A stretch of DNA of 64,000 bases, from positions 30,863 to 94,862 of the forward strand of contig CAYFHO010000012.1 of the NCBI GenBank assembly GCA_964342825.1, read 5' to 3'. The notes under the pieces are model-generated. The model was not told the origin of the DNA, did no database searches, and saw only the letters and a program-made list of their open reading frames with translations. Source of the stretch: AAA164-E04 sp964342825 (GTDB lineage: Bacteria; Verrucomicrobiota; Verrucomicrobiia; Limisphaerales; AAA164-E04). The position numbers were made by a program, and so were the translations under genes. Numbering within the stretch: position 1 is the first letter of the stretch; each line of letters begins with the position of its first letter. Below are positions 9,373 to 18,380 of this stretch, piece by piece.

Positions 9373-9770
9373 AAATTTCAGGTTGATTCGGTGATCCAGG
9401 AGAACACCGCGCCACCTTCCAGTTTCCTTCAAATGACTGGTAGATTGCGGTGCTTCAGGTTGCAGGTTCTTGGATGGATTGCAATTTCCATTGACTCTGG
9501 TTTTATGGGGTGCGGTTCAGAGTGGTGGGAAAGCGGCCTGCATCCTGGTAGGGATGTTCACGACGCCTTGGGACTGCGCGTCCAGAGGTGTGTCCGCACA
9601 TTGCTGTAGGCTATTGTATATTCCCAACGCGCTCACGGCCCCGCGGCAGCGTGGCCCTACCATGTTGATTCCCCGTCAGTTTGAATCGACTCCGGTTTTT
9701 ATGGGCGCTTCGCTCAGCTGGTCACTTGATTTAACATTCAGATTGATGCATTTTTCATCGAGTCTACAAC
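9373..9770. other. intergenic region carrying repeat copy A
   Basis: This stretch of about 400 bp has no convincing gene. Most of it is occupied by one copy of a dispersed repeat (9511-9663). The remainder upstream of the DnaJ-like gene should contain its promoter. Confidence 0.5.
9511..9663 (+). repeat. dispersed ~150 bp repeat, copy A
   Basis: By eye this segment aligns over its whole length with the reverse complement of 17047-17193. Long identical blocks include CATTGCTGTAGGCTATTG and CTCACGGCCCCGCGGCAGCG. The differences are scattered substitutions plus a few short indels (about 11 bp extra in this copy, 4 bp extra in the other). No ORF is conserved, so it behaves like a non-coding REP/MITE-like element or structured RNA. 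Confidence 0.85.
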
Positions 9771-10709
9771 GTGGAATATAAAGATTATTATCAAACTTTA
9801 GGTGTCGCCAAGGGAGCCAGCACGGATGAAATCCGGAAGGCTTTCAGGAAGCTCGCGCGCAAATACCATCCGGATGTATCGGGAGGCAACCCAGGGGCTG
9901 AAGAAAAATTCAAGGAAATCAATGAAGCCTATGAGGTCTTGAGTGATCCCGATAAACGTCAAAAATATGATACACTGGGCAGCAACTGGAAGCAGGGTGG
10001 GGGATTCCGACCTCCTCCCGGCTGGCAGGGCAGAGGCCCAGGGGGAGGCCGCCCTGATTTTGATTTTGATCTGGGGGGAACTGGCTTCAGTGATTTCTTT
10101 GAGCAGTTCTTTGGCGGTGGTCGCGGCCATTCACCTTTTGGAGCAGGTCACCATGGCCCATCCAGGGGGGTAGATGTTCAGGCTGACATCATGGTCACTT
10201 TGGAAGAGGTGCTTCATGGCTCTATTCGTTCGATCACATTGAAAGATCGCACCGGTGCCGGGGGGACGAAACAGTTCAAAGTCAAGATTCCTAAAGGAGT
10301 TTCAGATGGACAAAAATTACGGCTCGCAGGGAAGGGAGAAATGGGGCATGGGAGCAACCAGGCTGGAGACCTGTACTTGATCGTTAGATATGCCCGTCAT
10401 CCCGATTTCAAGGTGCAAAAAGGCAACCTTATTTATGAACTCGCGCTGGCTCCATGGGATGCTGTACTGGGAGGGCAGGTGCAGGTTCCGACACTTCAGG
10501 GGCACGTCCAGATCCGGATTCCTGGTGGGAGTCAAAATGGCCAAAAATTGCGACTCAAAGCCAAAGGTTTGCCGACGAGTGATGGTCATGAAGGAGATCT
10601 CCACGTGCTTCTAAAGGTGGAAATGCCTAAGGAAATTTCAGAATCCGAGAAAGAAATTTGGGAAAAACTCAGACAAGTTTCTTCTTTTCAGCCCGGGCTG
10701 GATCGTTGA
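9771..10709 (+). CDS. DnaJ-like (CbpA-type) co-chaperone
   Basis: A 312-residue Hsp40 protein that should stimulate a DnaK ATPase. The J domain occupies residues 1-70 with the HPD motif at 33-35. A Gly/Phe/Arg-rich linker (roughly 75-130) follows, then two DnaJ C-terminal substrate-binding subdomains (PKGVSDGQKLRLAGKGE and IPGGSQNGQKLRLKAKG). There is no CxxCxGxG zinc finger, so it belongs with CbpA-type rather than classical DnaJ. Translation appears to start at a GTG, since no ATG precedes the J domain in frame. It stands alone, downstream of repeat copy A. Confidence 0.88.
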   Translation: MEYKDYYQTLGVAKGASTDEIRKAFRKLARKYHPDVSGGNPGAEEKFKEINEAYEVLSDPDKRQKYDTLGSNWKQGGGFRPPPGWQGRGPGGGRPDFDFDLGGTGFSDFFEQFFGGGRGHSPFGAGHHGPSRGVDVQADIMVTLEEVLHGSIRSITLKDRTGAGGTKQFKVKIPKGVSDGQKLRLAGKGEMGHGSNQAGDLYLIVRYARHPDFKVQKGNLIYELALAPWDAVLGGQVQVPTLQGHVQIRIPGGSQNGQKLRLKAKGLPTSDGHEGDLHVLLKVEMPKEISESEKEIWEKLRQVSSFQPGLDR

Positions 10710-10742
10710 AATAATTGCCACCAACTTTGAGTAAGATTCATT

Positions 10743-11546
10743 CTAAAAAATTAACTCAAACTTATGGCCCGCTGACCAATCAAGAAACTTGGCAGCACTC
10801 CCGTTTTTGATCGCAAATTCTAGAAATCCGGTGGATGCCTCGATCAATGCCGGTTGTCCGTCAGGTGCATGACCATACGTTGGATGGATTCTTATGGAAA
10901 TGACTCCATTTGGAATCCTTACCTTCAGGTCCAAATTCTTGATGCTGGCTGGAACACTTGAATGGGGAATGTTGGTGATCAAGTTTCCAAATCTATCCTC
11001 ATGAATGATCTGTCCGAAAATACCGGTTTCTGAGATTTCATGTTTGGGCCATTCCAATGAAACCATGGAATCGATTTTTTCTCCTAATTGATTGGGGTTC
11101 ACACCCAATGAAAGTTTGGCTGCAGCTGGAGCAAACAAATCCCGTCCATGAAATGTATGGCTGATTTCCCCATCAAATTTCGAAGGATTCAGCCGAAAGA
11201 CTTGCCGGAGATCCAGGTTTAAAATGGCCCAACTAAAAATTCCATTATCTGGGCCAACCAGAAAACAGGAATTTGTTTCAATGATGAGACCGTTTCGTAA
11301 CGTACCAACGCCAGGATCGATCACCGCCATGTGAACGGTTTTGGAAGGGAACCAGAGGATGGATTGCATCAGAATGAAAGCAGCTCCCCGTATGTTGCCT
11401 GGAGAGATGTGGTGGGTGATGTCAATAAGATGGGCCTTGGGATTTATCCCGACCATGACACCTTTCATCACTCCGACGAACCAATCGGATGTTCCGAAAT
11501 CCGTGGTCAAGGAGATCGGTAATGACTCTGGTAAAAACTCGGACAT
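10743..11546 (-). CDS. S-adenosyl-L-methionine hydroxide adenosyltransferase (DUF62 family)
   Basis: A protein of about 267 residues of the SAM hydrolase/fluorinase-chlorinase superfamily, which splits SAM into adenosine and methionine using hydroxide. Signature stretches are LTTDFGTSDWFVGVMKG at the N-terminus, AVIDPGVGT in the middle, and LVGPDNGIFSW. The C-terminal beta domain follows with FGNLITNIP. The ATG at 11546 was chosen over an upstream TTG. It is convergent with the DnaJ-like gene and divergent from ppdK, with about 115 bp between likely starts. Hydroxide is the expected nucleophile, because halide-using members are rare. Confidence 0.88.
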   Translation of the reverse strand: MSEFLPESLPISLTTDFGTSDWFVGVMKGVMVGINPKAHLIDITHHISPGNIRGAAFILMQSILWFPSKTVHMAVIDPGVGTLRNGLIIETNSCFLVGPDNGIFSWAILNLDLRQVFRLNPSKFDGEISHTFHGRDLFAPAAAKLSLGVNPNQLGEKIDSMVSLEWPKHEISETGIFGQIIHEDRFGNLITNIPHSSVPASIKNLDLKVRIPNGVISIRIHPTYGHAPDGQPALIEASTGFLEFAIKNGSAAKFLDWSAGHKFELIF

Positions 11547-11663
11547 TGACAATGCTTGAGACTCTTTGATATGTTCCGCGCTCGTTTTTTGTGCCGCAAA
11601 GGGAAACGGGCGCGGACGGACTCCGACAATCTATTTTTTCAGATTCCACGCATAAAGAAAATT

Positions 11664-14477
11664 ATGGCTAAGAAAGCATCAGGAACAAAAAAGACAAAGT
11701 ACGTTTACAAGTTTGGCAATAAAAAAGCCGACGGAAACGGTAAAATGAAGGAGCTCCTTGGGGGCAAAGGAGCTAATTTGGCAGAAATGACCCGCATCGG
11801 ATTACCGGTGCCTCCCGGGTTCACCATTTCTACTGAAGTCTGCACTTACTACTACGATAACAAGCGCACCTATCCAAAGGAACTCCAGGCACAAATTGAA
11901 GACGGCGTTCGTAACATGGAACGCGTCCTTAAAAAGAAATTTGGCGATGTCGATCGCCCACTTCTGGTAGCCGTTCGCTCAGGCGCCCGGGATTCCATGC
12001 CCGGTATGATGGATACCATCTTGAATCTCGGTCTGAATGATCAAACCGTTAAGGCCCTTGCCAAGGCAAGTGGCAATGAGCGTTTCGCCTGGGATTGCTA
12101 CCGCAGGTTTATCCAAATGTATGGTGACGTGGTGATGGGTGTCCAGAGCCGACCCGGTGAAGATCACGAACCATTCGAAACGGTCATCGAGGAATACAAG
12201 AATGAACTCTGGCCTGATGAAGCTCACGTAGAAGACACCCGCCTGGATGCCACCCAAATGAAGGAGTTGGTACGCCGGTTCAAGAAACTCGTCAAAGATC
12301 GCACGCGTCAAGCATTCCCAAATGACCCATGGGAGCAATTACAGGGTGCTGTGGGTGCGGTGTTCGGATCATGGATGAATGACCGTGCGATTGTCTATCG
12401 CCGAAAATATGGTATTCCACACGAGTGGGGAACTGCCGTGAACGTTCAGGCAATGGTGTTTGGTAATACCGGTGAAGAATCCGGATCAGGCGTTGCCTTC
12501 ACACGAGATCCAGCGAATGGCGAAAAGATATTCTACGGTGAATTTCTGATCAATGCGCAGGGTGAAGATGTGGTTGCCGGTGTCCGTACTCCCGAGCCTG
12601 TGGCGGACCTGAAGAAAGTGATGCCCAAAGCTTATGATGAGCTAGATGAGATTAGGCACACTCTCGAGTCTCATTTTACCGACATGCAGGACTTCGAGTT
12701 CACCATCGAAGAAGGAAAAGTCTACATGCTGCAAACCCGTAATGGAAAACGTACCGGTGTGGCAGCTGTTCATATTGCTTGTGACATGGTTCGTGAAAAA
12801 CTGATCGATTGGCAAACCGCTATCCAGCGCGTTCCAGCAGATCAGTTGGATCAGTTGTTGGCTCCTATCTTCAATGCAAAGGCGGTCAAGAAAGCCAACA
12901 AGATCGCTCACGGTCTGCCAGCTGGACCCGGAGCTGCGACCGGACGCATCTATTTCAATGCGGATCGAGCAGTTGAGGCCGCAAGCAAGGGAGAAAAAGT
13001 TCTGTTGGTTCGTGTCGAAACTTCCCCTGAAGATTTGCGAGGCATGATCGCTTCTGAAGGAATCTTGACCGCACGAGGCGGTGTCAGTTCTCACGCAGCT
13101 TTGGTGGCTCGACAAATGGGTAAGGTTTGTGTCTGCGGTGCAGATGCACTTTCCATTGATTATTACGACAAAACCATGACCGTAGGGGATTTGGTCTTGA
13201 ACGAAGGTGATTTCCTCTCCATCGACGGTACCTCCGGAGACATCTACGAGGGTAAGGTCGACACAGCTCCTTCCGAGGTCGTTCAGGTGCTTGTTCAGAA
13301 AACTCTGGATCCCAAGAAAAGCCGGACCTACAAAGACTTCAACCAACTCATGGGATGGTGCAAAAAAGTCACCAAATTGGGCGTTCGAACCAATGCCGAT
13401 ACACCAGAACAGACTGCTAATGCAGTTGCTTTCGGAGCAAGCGGTATCGGATTGACCCGCACAGAGCACATGTTCTTCGAGGGAGATCGAATCGATGCCG
13501 TCCGTGAGATGATCCTTGCTGACAAGATCGATGATCGTCAGAAAGCGCTCGATAAACTTCTGCCCTATCAACGTGAGGATTTCGAAGGTATCTTCAAGGC
13601 ACTTAAAGGATTGCCCGCAACGATTCGTCTGCTGGATCCTCCTTTGCATGAATTCCTGCCTCATGATCATGCAGCTCAATCCCAATTGGCTGACAAGTTG
13701 GGTGTGAGTATGGATATCATTACCAAGCGTGTTCACGAACTTCACGAGTTCAATCCAATGCTCGGTCATCGTGGTTGTCGCTTGGGTGTTGTTTACCCTG
13801 AAATCAGTGCAATGCAGGCCCGCGCCATCTTCGAAGCCGCAGCAAATGTGCAGAAGAAAAACAAAATCAAGTGCCGCCCTGAAATCATGGTGCCTTTGGT
13901 TGGTTTTGCACGTGAGTTGGAACTTCAAATTGAAGTCATCCACCGTGTGGCAGCAGAAGTTTCCAAGGAAAAGAAAGTTAAATTCAACTATCTTGTCGGA
14001 ACCATGATCGAAGTGCCTCGAGGTGCTTTAACCGCAGACGAAATTGCCAAGCACGCACAGTTCTTCAGTTTCGGAACCAACGACCTGACACAGACCACTC
14101 TGGGCATGAGCCGTGACGACAGTGGTACCTTCCTCCCGACTTATCAGGAAGTGGAAGTCGTCAAAGCTAATCCATTTGCGAGTGTGGATCAGGAAGGCGT
14201 AGGGCAATTGATGGAAATCGCGACTGCCAAAGGTCGTTCCACACGCCCTGACATTAAGTTGGGTATCTGTGGTGAGCATGGGGGAGATCCTTCCAGTGTC
14301 GCTTTCTGTCACAAGGTTGGATTAAACTATGTCAGTTGTTCTCCTTACCGAGTTCCTGTCGCTCGATTGGCCGCAGCGCAAGCTGCTTTGGAGGATGCTC
14401 CGGCACCCAAGGCCAAGGCTGCCAAGAAATCAAAGAAAACGGCCAAAAAGGCCGCTAAAAAGAAATCCAAGAAATAA
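11664..14477 (+). CDS. ppdK: pyruvate, phosphate dikinase
   Basis: A 937-residue enzyme interconverting pyruvate, ATP and phosphate with PEP, AMP and pyrophosphate. The N-terminal ATP-grasp domain has KGANLAEM and RSGARDSMPGMMDT. The phosphohistidine is His477 in GGVSSHAALVARQMG, and the C-terminal PEP-binding barrel has the catalytic Cys892 in YVSCSPYRVPVARL. The ATG at 11664 fits the family start; the frame runs further upstream only to a TTG. An extra tail of about 23 residues made almost wholly of Lys, Ala and Ser follows the conserved core, which is unusual for this enzyme. Confidence 0.97.
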   Translation: MAKKASGTKKTKYVYKFGNKKADGNGKMKELLGGKGANLAEMTRIGLPVPPGFTISTEVCTYYYDNKRTYPKELQAQIEDGVRNMERVLKKKFGDVDRPLLVAVRSGARDSMPGMMDTILNLGLNDQTVKALAKASGNERFAWDCYRRFIQMYGDVVMGVQSRPGEDHEPFETVIEEYKNELWPDEAHVEDTRLDATQMKELVRRFKKLVKDRTRQAFPNDPWEQLQGAVGAVFGSWMNDRAIVYRRKYGIPHEWGTAVNVQAMVFGNTGEESGSGVAFTRDPANGEKIFYGEFLINAQGEDVVAGVRTPEPVADLKKVMPKAYDELDEIRHTLESHFTDMQDFEFTIEEGKVYMLQTRNGKRTGVAAVHIACDMVREKLIDWQTAIQRVPADQLDQLLAPIFNAKAVKKANKIAHGLPAGPGAATGRIYFNADRAVEAASKGEKVLLVRVETSPEDLRGMIASEGILTARGGVSSHAALVARQMGKVCVCGADALSIDYYDKTMTVGDLVLNEGDFLSIDGTSGDIYEGKVDTAPSEVVQVLVQKTLDPKKSRTYKDFNQLMGWCKKVTKLGVRTNADTPEQTANAVAFGASGIGLTRTEHMFFEGDRIDAVREMILADKIDDRQKALDKLLPYQREDFEGIFKALKGLPATIRLLDPPLHEFLPHDHAAQSQLADKLGVSMDIITKRVHELHEFNPMLGHRGCRLGVVYPEISAMQARAIFEAAANVQKKNKIKCRPEIMVPLVGFARELELQIEVIHRVAAEVSKEKKVKFNYLVGTMIEVPRGALTADEIAKHAQFFSFGTNDLTQTTLGMSRDDSGTFLPTYQEVEVVKANPFASVDQEGVGQLMEIATAKGRSTRPDIKLGICGEHGGDPSSVAFCHKVGLNYVSCSPYRVPVARLAAAQAALEDAPAPKAKAAKKSKKTAKKAAKKKSKK

Positions 14478-14505
14478 GGGTTTCCTGCTAAAGAATTAAT
14501 ATGCA

Positions 14506-14546
14506 AAACCGCCGCATGGATTCATCCGTGCGGCGGTTTCTTTATT
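14506..14546 (+). terminator. intrinsic terminator after ppdK
   Basis: An inverted repeat of 15 bp with one G-T pair (arms 14506-14520 and 14525-14539, loop TTCA) is followed by a T-rich run. It lies between the convergent ppdK and aroQ genes and may serve both. Confidence 0.88.
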
Positions 14547-14575
14547 GAAATGGATGTGGTGACAAATTGGGACTA

Positions 14576-15013
14576 TCAGTGGTCACAACCACGTCTCAGA
14601 CAGGCATCAAGCGCCAGGTGGTACGAGTCTTCTCCAAAACCACAGATCTGCCCTACACACACAGGTGCGATGAGCGATTGATGGCGAAATTCTTCACGTG
14701 CATGAATGTTCGATAAATGTATTTCCAGGGTTGGGACTTCTGCTGCAGAAATGGCATCCCTCAAGGCAATGCTGGTGTGAGTATATGCCCCGGCATTCAG
14801 CACGATAAAATCGAAGGCGTTACGAGATTCCTGGATCCATGTGACCAATTCTCCTTCATGATTGGACTGACGGAAATCAATTTCCGCACCTTCTTTCTTG
14901 GCTCGCTCGCTGATGGAATTACCAATGTCATCTAGTGTTTTTGCGCCATAGATTTCAGGCTCGCGTAATCCGAGCATGTTGAGGTTGGGGCCGTTTAAAA
15001 ATAAAATGCGCAT
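14576..15013 (-). CDS. aroQ: type II 3-dehydroquinate dehydratase
   Basis: A 145-residue enzyme of the shikimate pathway that dehydrates 3-dehydroquinate to 3-dehydroshikimate. The length and motifs are canonical for the dodecameric type II class: GPNLNMLGLREPEIYG with catalytic Tyr22, NAGAYTHTS, and EIHLSNIHAREEFR with His99 and the following arginines. The next pathway enzyme, aroE, lies about 3.4 kb away on the same strand but in a different operon. The C-terminus is short and ends in RGCDH. Confidence 0.96.
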   Translation of the reverse strand: MRILFLNGPNLNMLGLREPEIYGAKTLDDIGNSISERAKKEGAEIDFRQSNHEGELVTWIQESRNAFDFIVLNAGAYTHTSIALRDAISAAEVPTLEIHLSNIHAREEFRHQSLIAPVCVGQICGFGEDSYHLALDACLRRGCDH

Positions 15014-15056
15014 AGGGTTTGATTAATCGAAGTGGGGCAAAATGTCGATCCTGGAT

Positions 15057-16484
15057 TCAGTCCGAGGCCAACGATTTGCTTTTTGGAGAAAAAGGTTTTG
15101 TAGTCCAAAGGGATTTTCCGTCCATTGTGAAAGATTGAAGTTCTCCTTCAAAGGTTCCCATCACCAGGCAATTGTGTTTCTTCCAGTAAATCAGACATGA
15201 TCCAGGTTTTTTGGTGCGTTGAATTACTCTCTCTCGGCCTGTATTCGAGGATTGGGCTCCGGTGTGAGGTTTGAGATCCTGATAACGGTAGAGCGTGCCT
15301 TTTTGGTTGAGCGCATACAATTCAGAACGTTCTGCCATCCAAATTAAATTCAGTATACCAAATTGATGCCTACCTAAATCATACAGTCTTTCTCCCGATT
15401 GTTGATCCCAAACCTTGATGGCGTTGTCTAATCCTGCAGATATCAGAAGAGTGGAATCGGTGTTTTGAGTCAGATTCGTGACCGGAGCTGTGTGACCTTC
15501 GAGCCAGTTTGCTTCCCGCAAAGTGTCAGTCTCCCAGGTCCTCACCGTGTGGTCAGCTGAAGCGGTCATCCAATAACTGCCATTTCCTGATTCCTGTAAA
15601 TCGGTGATCTCATCATCGTGCGCCAACCAGCTATGAGAAGGTGCAAATTGATCCGAGGGGAAAACATGGATTTTTCCAAAGACACCTGGAAGACTTTCTC
15701 CCACTAACAATCTCGATCCATCCATTGTATACTGCAGTGAAGTGATTCGTCCCTCCAATGGTTCTGAAATCGAACGTTCCACTTGTCCGGTCTTCACATC
15801 CCAAAAGTGAATGATCCCAAAACCTCCGGACACCCAGTTGGTCTGATCAGGTGTGACGGTCAAAGACCTGACGGCATCTCGATGACGAGTAGGCAGTTTA
15901 ACTTGTATGGGCTTTTTATCCTCGAGGTGGGTGACAATCAAATCTTTACCTTGGGAACTTAACATTGCGCCATTACTTTCGCACGATGTCATGGCGAGAA
16001 CCGGGATGTAATCATCAGGTAAGGGGTGTAGTTTCCACTCGGCCAAATCGATTGGGGATATTCTGGACAATGTTTCTTGATCCCAGTGACTCCCTTGATC
16101 AATCCATTTGGTAAGTATTGAAATTTGATCTTCTGACAGTTGTTTCTTGGGGGGCATGTGTGAGTCGCTGTCCTCAGTAAGTGTTGTGAGTAAGAAACTG
16201 TCATTGGGTTCGTTTGGGGATAACACCGGTCCATTGTTTGATCCTGCCAGCAGATTTTCCCTGGTCGACATGCTCAAGCCTCCCTTCGATTTTTCATCAT
16301 TGTGACATGAGAAACACTCGTCCCGGAGTATGGCCATTGCTTGCTGGGTAAGAAGTGGATCCGGTTCTTGGGCCAAGATCTCAGGTGTCGAAAAAACTCC
16401 AAATAATACCGATATCAGGCAGATTCCAGATCGAATATGCCCGAATTTTATCCAAGGGTTTATGTCGAAATGAAGCAGAGGCAT
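15057..16484 (-). CDS. planctomycete-type cytochrome c domain fused to WD40 repeats
   Basis: A 475-residue exported protein. After a signal peptide (cleavage likely after ILAQ) comes a single-heme cytochrome domain with CFSCH at 57-61 and the downstream Met-containing motif SHMPPKKQLS, typical of the PSCyt1 domains abundant in Planctomycetes and Verrucomicrobia. The rest, from about residue 180, forms WD40-like repeats (HDDEITDLQ..WMTASADHTVRTWE and GHTAPVTNLT..SAGLDNAIKVWD). These probably fold as a beta-propeller. Such proteins are thought to act outside the cytoplasm in electron transfer or polymer degradation, but the partner is unknown. It ends only about 40 bp from aroQ on the same strand. 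Confidence 0.88.
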   Translation of the reverse strand: MPLLHFDINPWIKFGHIRSGICLISVLFGVFSTPEILAQEPDPLLTQQAMAILRDECFSCHNDEKSKGGLSMSTRENLLAGSNNGPVLSPNEPNDSFLLTTLTEDSDSHMPPKKQLSEDQISILTKWIDQGSHWDQETLSRISPIDLAEWKLHPLPDDYIPVLAMTSCESNGAMLSSQGKDLIVTHLEDKKPIQVKLPTRHRDAVRSLTVTPDQTNWVSGGFGIIHFWDVKTGQVERSISEPLEGRITSLQYTMDGSRLLVGESLPGVFGKIHVFPSDQFAPSHSWLAHDDEITDLQESGNGSYWMTASADHTVRTWETDTLREANWLEGHTAPVTNLTQNTDSTLLISAGLDNAIKVWDQQSGERLYDLGRHQFGILNLIWMAERSELYALNQKGTLYRYQDLKPHTGAQSSNTGRERVIQRTKKPGSCLIYWKKHNCLVMGTFEGELQSFTMDGKSLWTTKPFSPKSKSLASD

Positions 16485-16556
16485 TGGATCCTTTCTTAGG
16501 TCTGGCAGATTAATCCATTACCTCTCTGAACAGTTGCTCCTCGACAATCCAGGAAA

Positions 16557-16943
16557 TTAAGCATCCACTTCCGAATGCAATGCTATTCGGTTGCCTTCGC
16601 TATCGAGTAGGATCGCTCTAAAGCCGTGAGGACCGATGGAGTGAATTGGAAGAACGATTTTTCCACCGTGTTTCTCCGCCTGATTCACGGCATCCTTGAT
16701 TCGTCCGTGCACATTGAAATATACGAGGATACCGGATTCCGATGTGATTTCTTCCGCTCGAGGCACCAGGCATCCGCCATTTCCCTGGTCATGTTCGAGA
16801 ACACAGAACTCAACGTCGTTGAAGTTCTCTTTGAAAACCTGGATATTCAGCGTCTTTGAATAGAAAGCGTTGGCGCGATCCAGGTCGGAAACAGGAATAT
16901 CAAACCAGACCCCCAGATTGTTTTCTCGGTTGAAGTTACTCAT
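16557..16943 (-). CDS. VOC (glyoxalase-like) family protein
   Basis: A 128-residue protein with the vicinal-oxygen-chelate fold. It opens with VWFDIPVSDLDRANAFYSKTL, the common start of this family, and ends with the second beta-alpha module GFRAILLDSEGNRIALHSE, where the Glu/His residues sit in the usual metal-site region. Members include lyases, dioxygenases and resistance proteins, so no reaction can be assigned. It lies upstream of the WD40 cytochrome on the same strand with a ~70 bp gap. Confidence 0.8.
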   Translation of the reverse strand: MSNFNRENNLGVWFDIPVSDLDRANAFYSKTLNIQVFKENFNDVEFCVLEHDQGNGGCLVPRAEEITSESGILVYFNVHGRIKDAVNQAEKHGGKIVLPIHSIGPHGFRAILLDSEGNRIALHSEVDA

Positions 16944-17046
16944 GATTGCATCAACCCATACTGTAAATTTGGAGTTAGATACAATCCTTATATTCTAACC
17001 ACGGCATACAGGGCTGCGATTCAGAATGGAAGGAAATTGAAGTGAA

Positions 17047-17193
17047 ATGGTAGGGCCGCGCTGCCGCGGGGCCGTGAGCGCGGTAGGAGTATACAATAGC
17101 CTACAGCAATGTGCCTGCGGACACACCGTCCCGACGCGTCGTGGATATCCCTACCAAGATGCAGGCTGCTTTCCTGCCACTATGAATCGGACC
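17047..17193 (-). repeat. dispersed ~150 bp repeat, copy B (inverted relative to copy A)
   Basis: The reverse complement of this stretch matches 9511-9663 nearly end to end. One end carries a G+C-rich dyad (CCGCGCT..AGCGCGG) that could form a hairpin, and copy A keeps it with a G-T pair. It occupies the otherwise empty space between the VOC and prepilin peptidase genes. Confidence 0.85.
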
Positions 17194-17213
17194 CGGAATA
17201 CCGTGCTATTCCA

Positions 17214-18371
17214 TTAAATCCCATTTTGAGGGCGGATGGTTTCCACCAGCATGTTCAATTGCTCCAACCAAATTCCTTGCCACGTATCCGGCATGAACAT
17301 CCAAATCACGGCGGCCAGAGCAATGTATGGACCAAAAGGAAGTCGGCTGGACCAATCGCGGCGTCCAATCAATATCAGGCCTACCCCGATCAAAGCACCG
17401 ATCATGGAGCTGATCATGAGAGAAAAGATGGTGGACTGCCACCCCAGAAAGGCACCGATGGCTCCCATGAATTTGACATCTCCCAGTCCCATGGCTTCTC
17501 GGGGGAGCGTGATGGAATGGCAAACCGCCTCCATGTGCCCGATGGTTTCCGGATCGAATGATTCATTTTCAATGATGAGTTCATTGGGCGAGAGACGTAC
17601 CTGGACTCCCGCATAGCATCGATCTGCAAGTTCAAGGCGGTCCGCCTGAAATTTTATGCTGTCTGATTTGCGGTAGAATAATTCTTCATAAGGAACGGAT
17701 TCATCGGGAAGGACAAGTTCCGTCTCCGTAAAAATGAGTTTGGCGGAATCTGGAAGCTTTAAATGCATCTTCCCAAACATCAATTTGCCCAGTCGCACGA
17801 CCGCATATACGAGCAGCAAACCTGCCACCGCCCCGGCAGCGCTTCGCTCCATCGAAGTTGCTCGGCTGTCAGTCATGTGCAGAGCTGGTACGGCGATGGA
17901 GAACACAAGGCCCGCACCAATGCCACCCAAAGTGATCTGATCGGGAATGATAAAATGTTCGAAGTCAATCAAGGTGGCAACCAGGAATCCAGAAAGGATG
18001 GTCGCATAAGCAATAGCCAGACCGGTTGAAGTTGGACCAACGGCCAGCCATGTCCCTAGAAAAAGCAAACCTGTGACCAATTCGACGGCAAAGTAGCGGA
18101 AGCTGATGGGAATTTTGCACTGAGCGCATCGACCCCGCAAAACAAGCCAGGTGATTAATGGCATGTTCAGATACCAGGGAATGCGATATTGGCAGCCGGG
18201 ACAGTGTGAAGGTGGATGCACCACGCTCAAGTCTCGCGGCATCCTGTAGATACAGACATTGAGGAAACTGCCGACCATACTGCCAAGGATGAACCAGCAG
18301 ACGGTCCAAAAATGAAACGGTACACTCTGCCAGCGTTCTGGAGCGAAAAGGGATGTCATGATCTCACCCAT
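17214..18371 (-). CDS. pilD: prepilin peptidase (type IV leader peptidase) with insertion
   Basis: A 385-residue aspartic intramembrane protease that cleaves and methylates type IV prepilin or pseudopilin leaders. The N-terminal part has GSFLNVCIYRMPR and two CxxC pairs (CPGC, CAQC) for the cytoplasmic zinc domain. The catalytic aspartates are in DFEHFIIPD and GLGDVKFMG. Between these motifs lies an insertion of about 100 residues, largely soluble, absent from proteobacterial PilD. ATG 18371 or the in-frame ATG 18359, which has GGTGAG upstream, may be the start. It begins 9 bp after aroE, so the two form an operon. No pilin gene is in the window. Confidence 0.9.
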   Translation of the reverse strand: MGEIMTSLFAPERWQSVPFHFWTVCWFILGSMVGSFLNVCIYRMPRDLSVVHPPSHCPGCQYRIPWYLNMPLITWLVLRGRCAQCKIPISFRYFAVELVTGLLFLGTWLAVGPTSTGLAIAYATILSGFLVATLIDFEHFIIPDQITLGGIGAGLVFSIAVPALHMTDSRATSMERSAAGAVAGLLLVYAVVRLGKLMFGKMHLKLPDSAKLIFTETELVLPDESVPYEELFYRKSDSIKFQADRLELADRCYAGVQVRLSPNELIIENESFDPETIGHMEAVCHSITLPREAMGLGDVKFMGAIGAFLGWQSTIFSLMISSMIGALIGVGLILIGRRDWSSRLPFGPYIALAAVIWMFMPDTWQGIWLEQLNMLVETIRPQNGI

Positions 18372-18380
18372 CCCAACACA

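Noticed and set aside
12642..13943. A 433-codon open frame on the minus strand
   Set aside because: It lies wholly inside ppdK on the opposite strand; its translation has no recognisable motif while the + strand protein is canonical.
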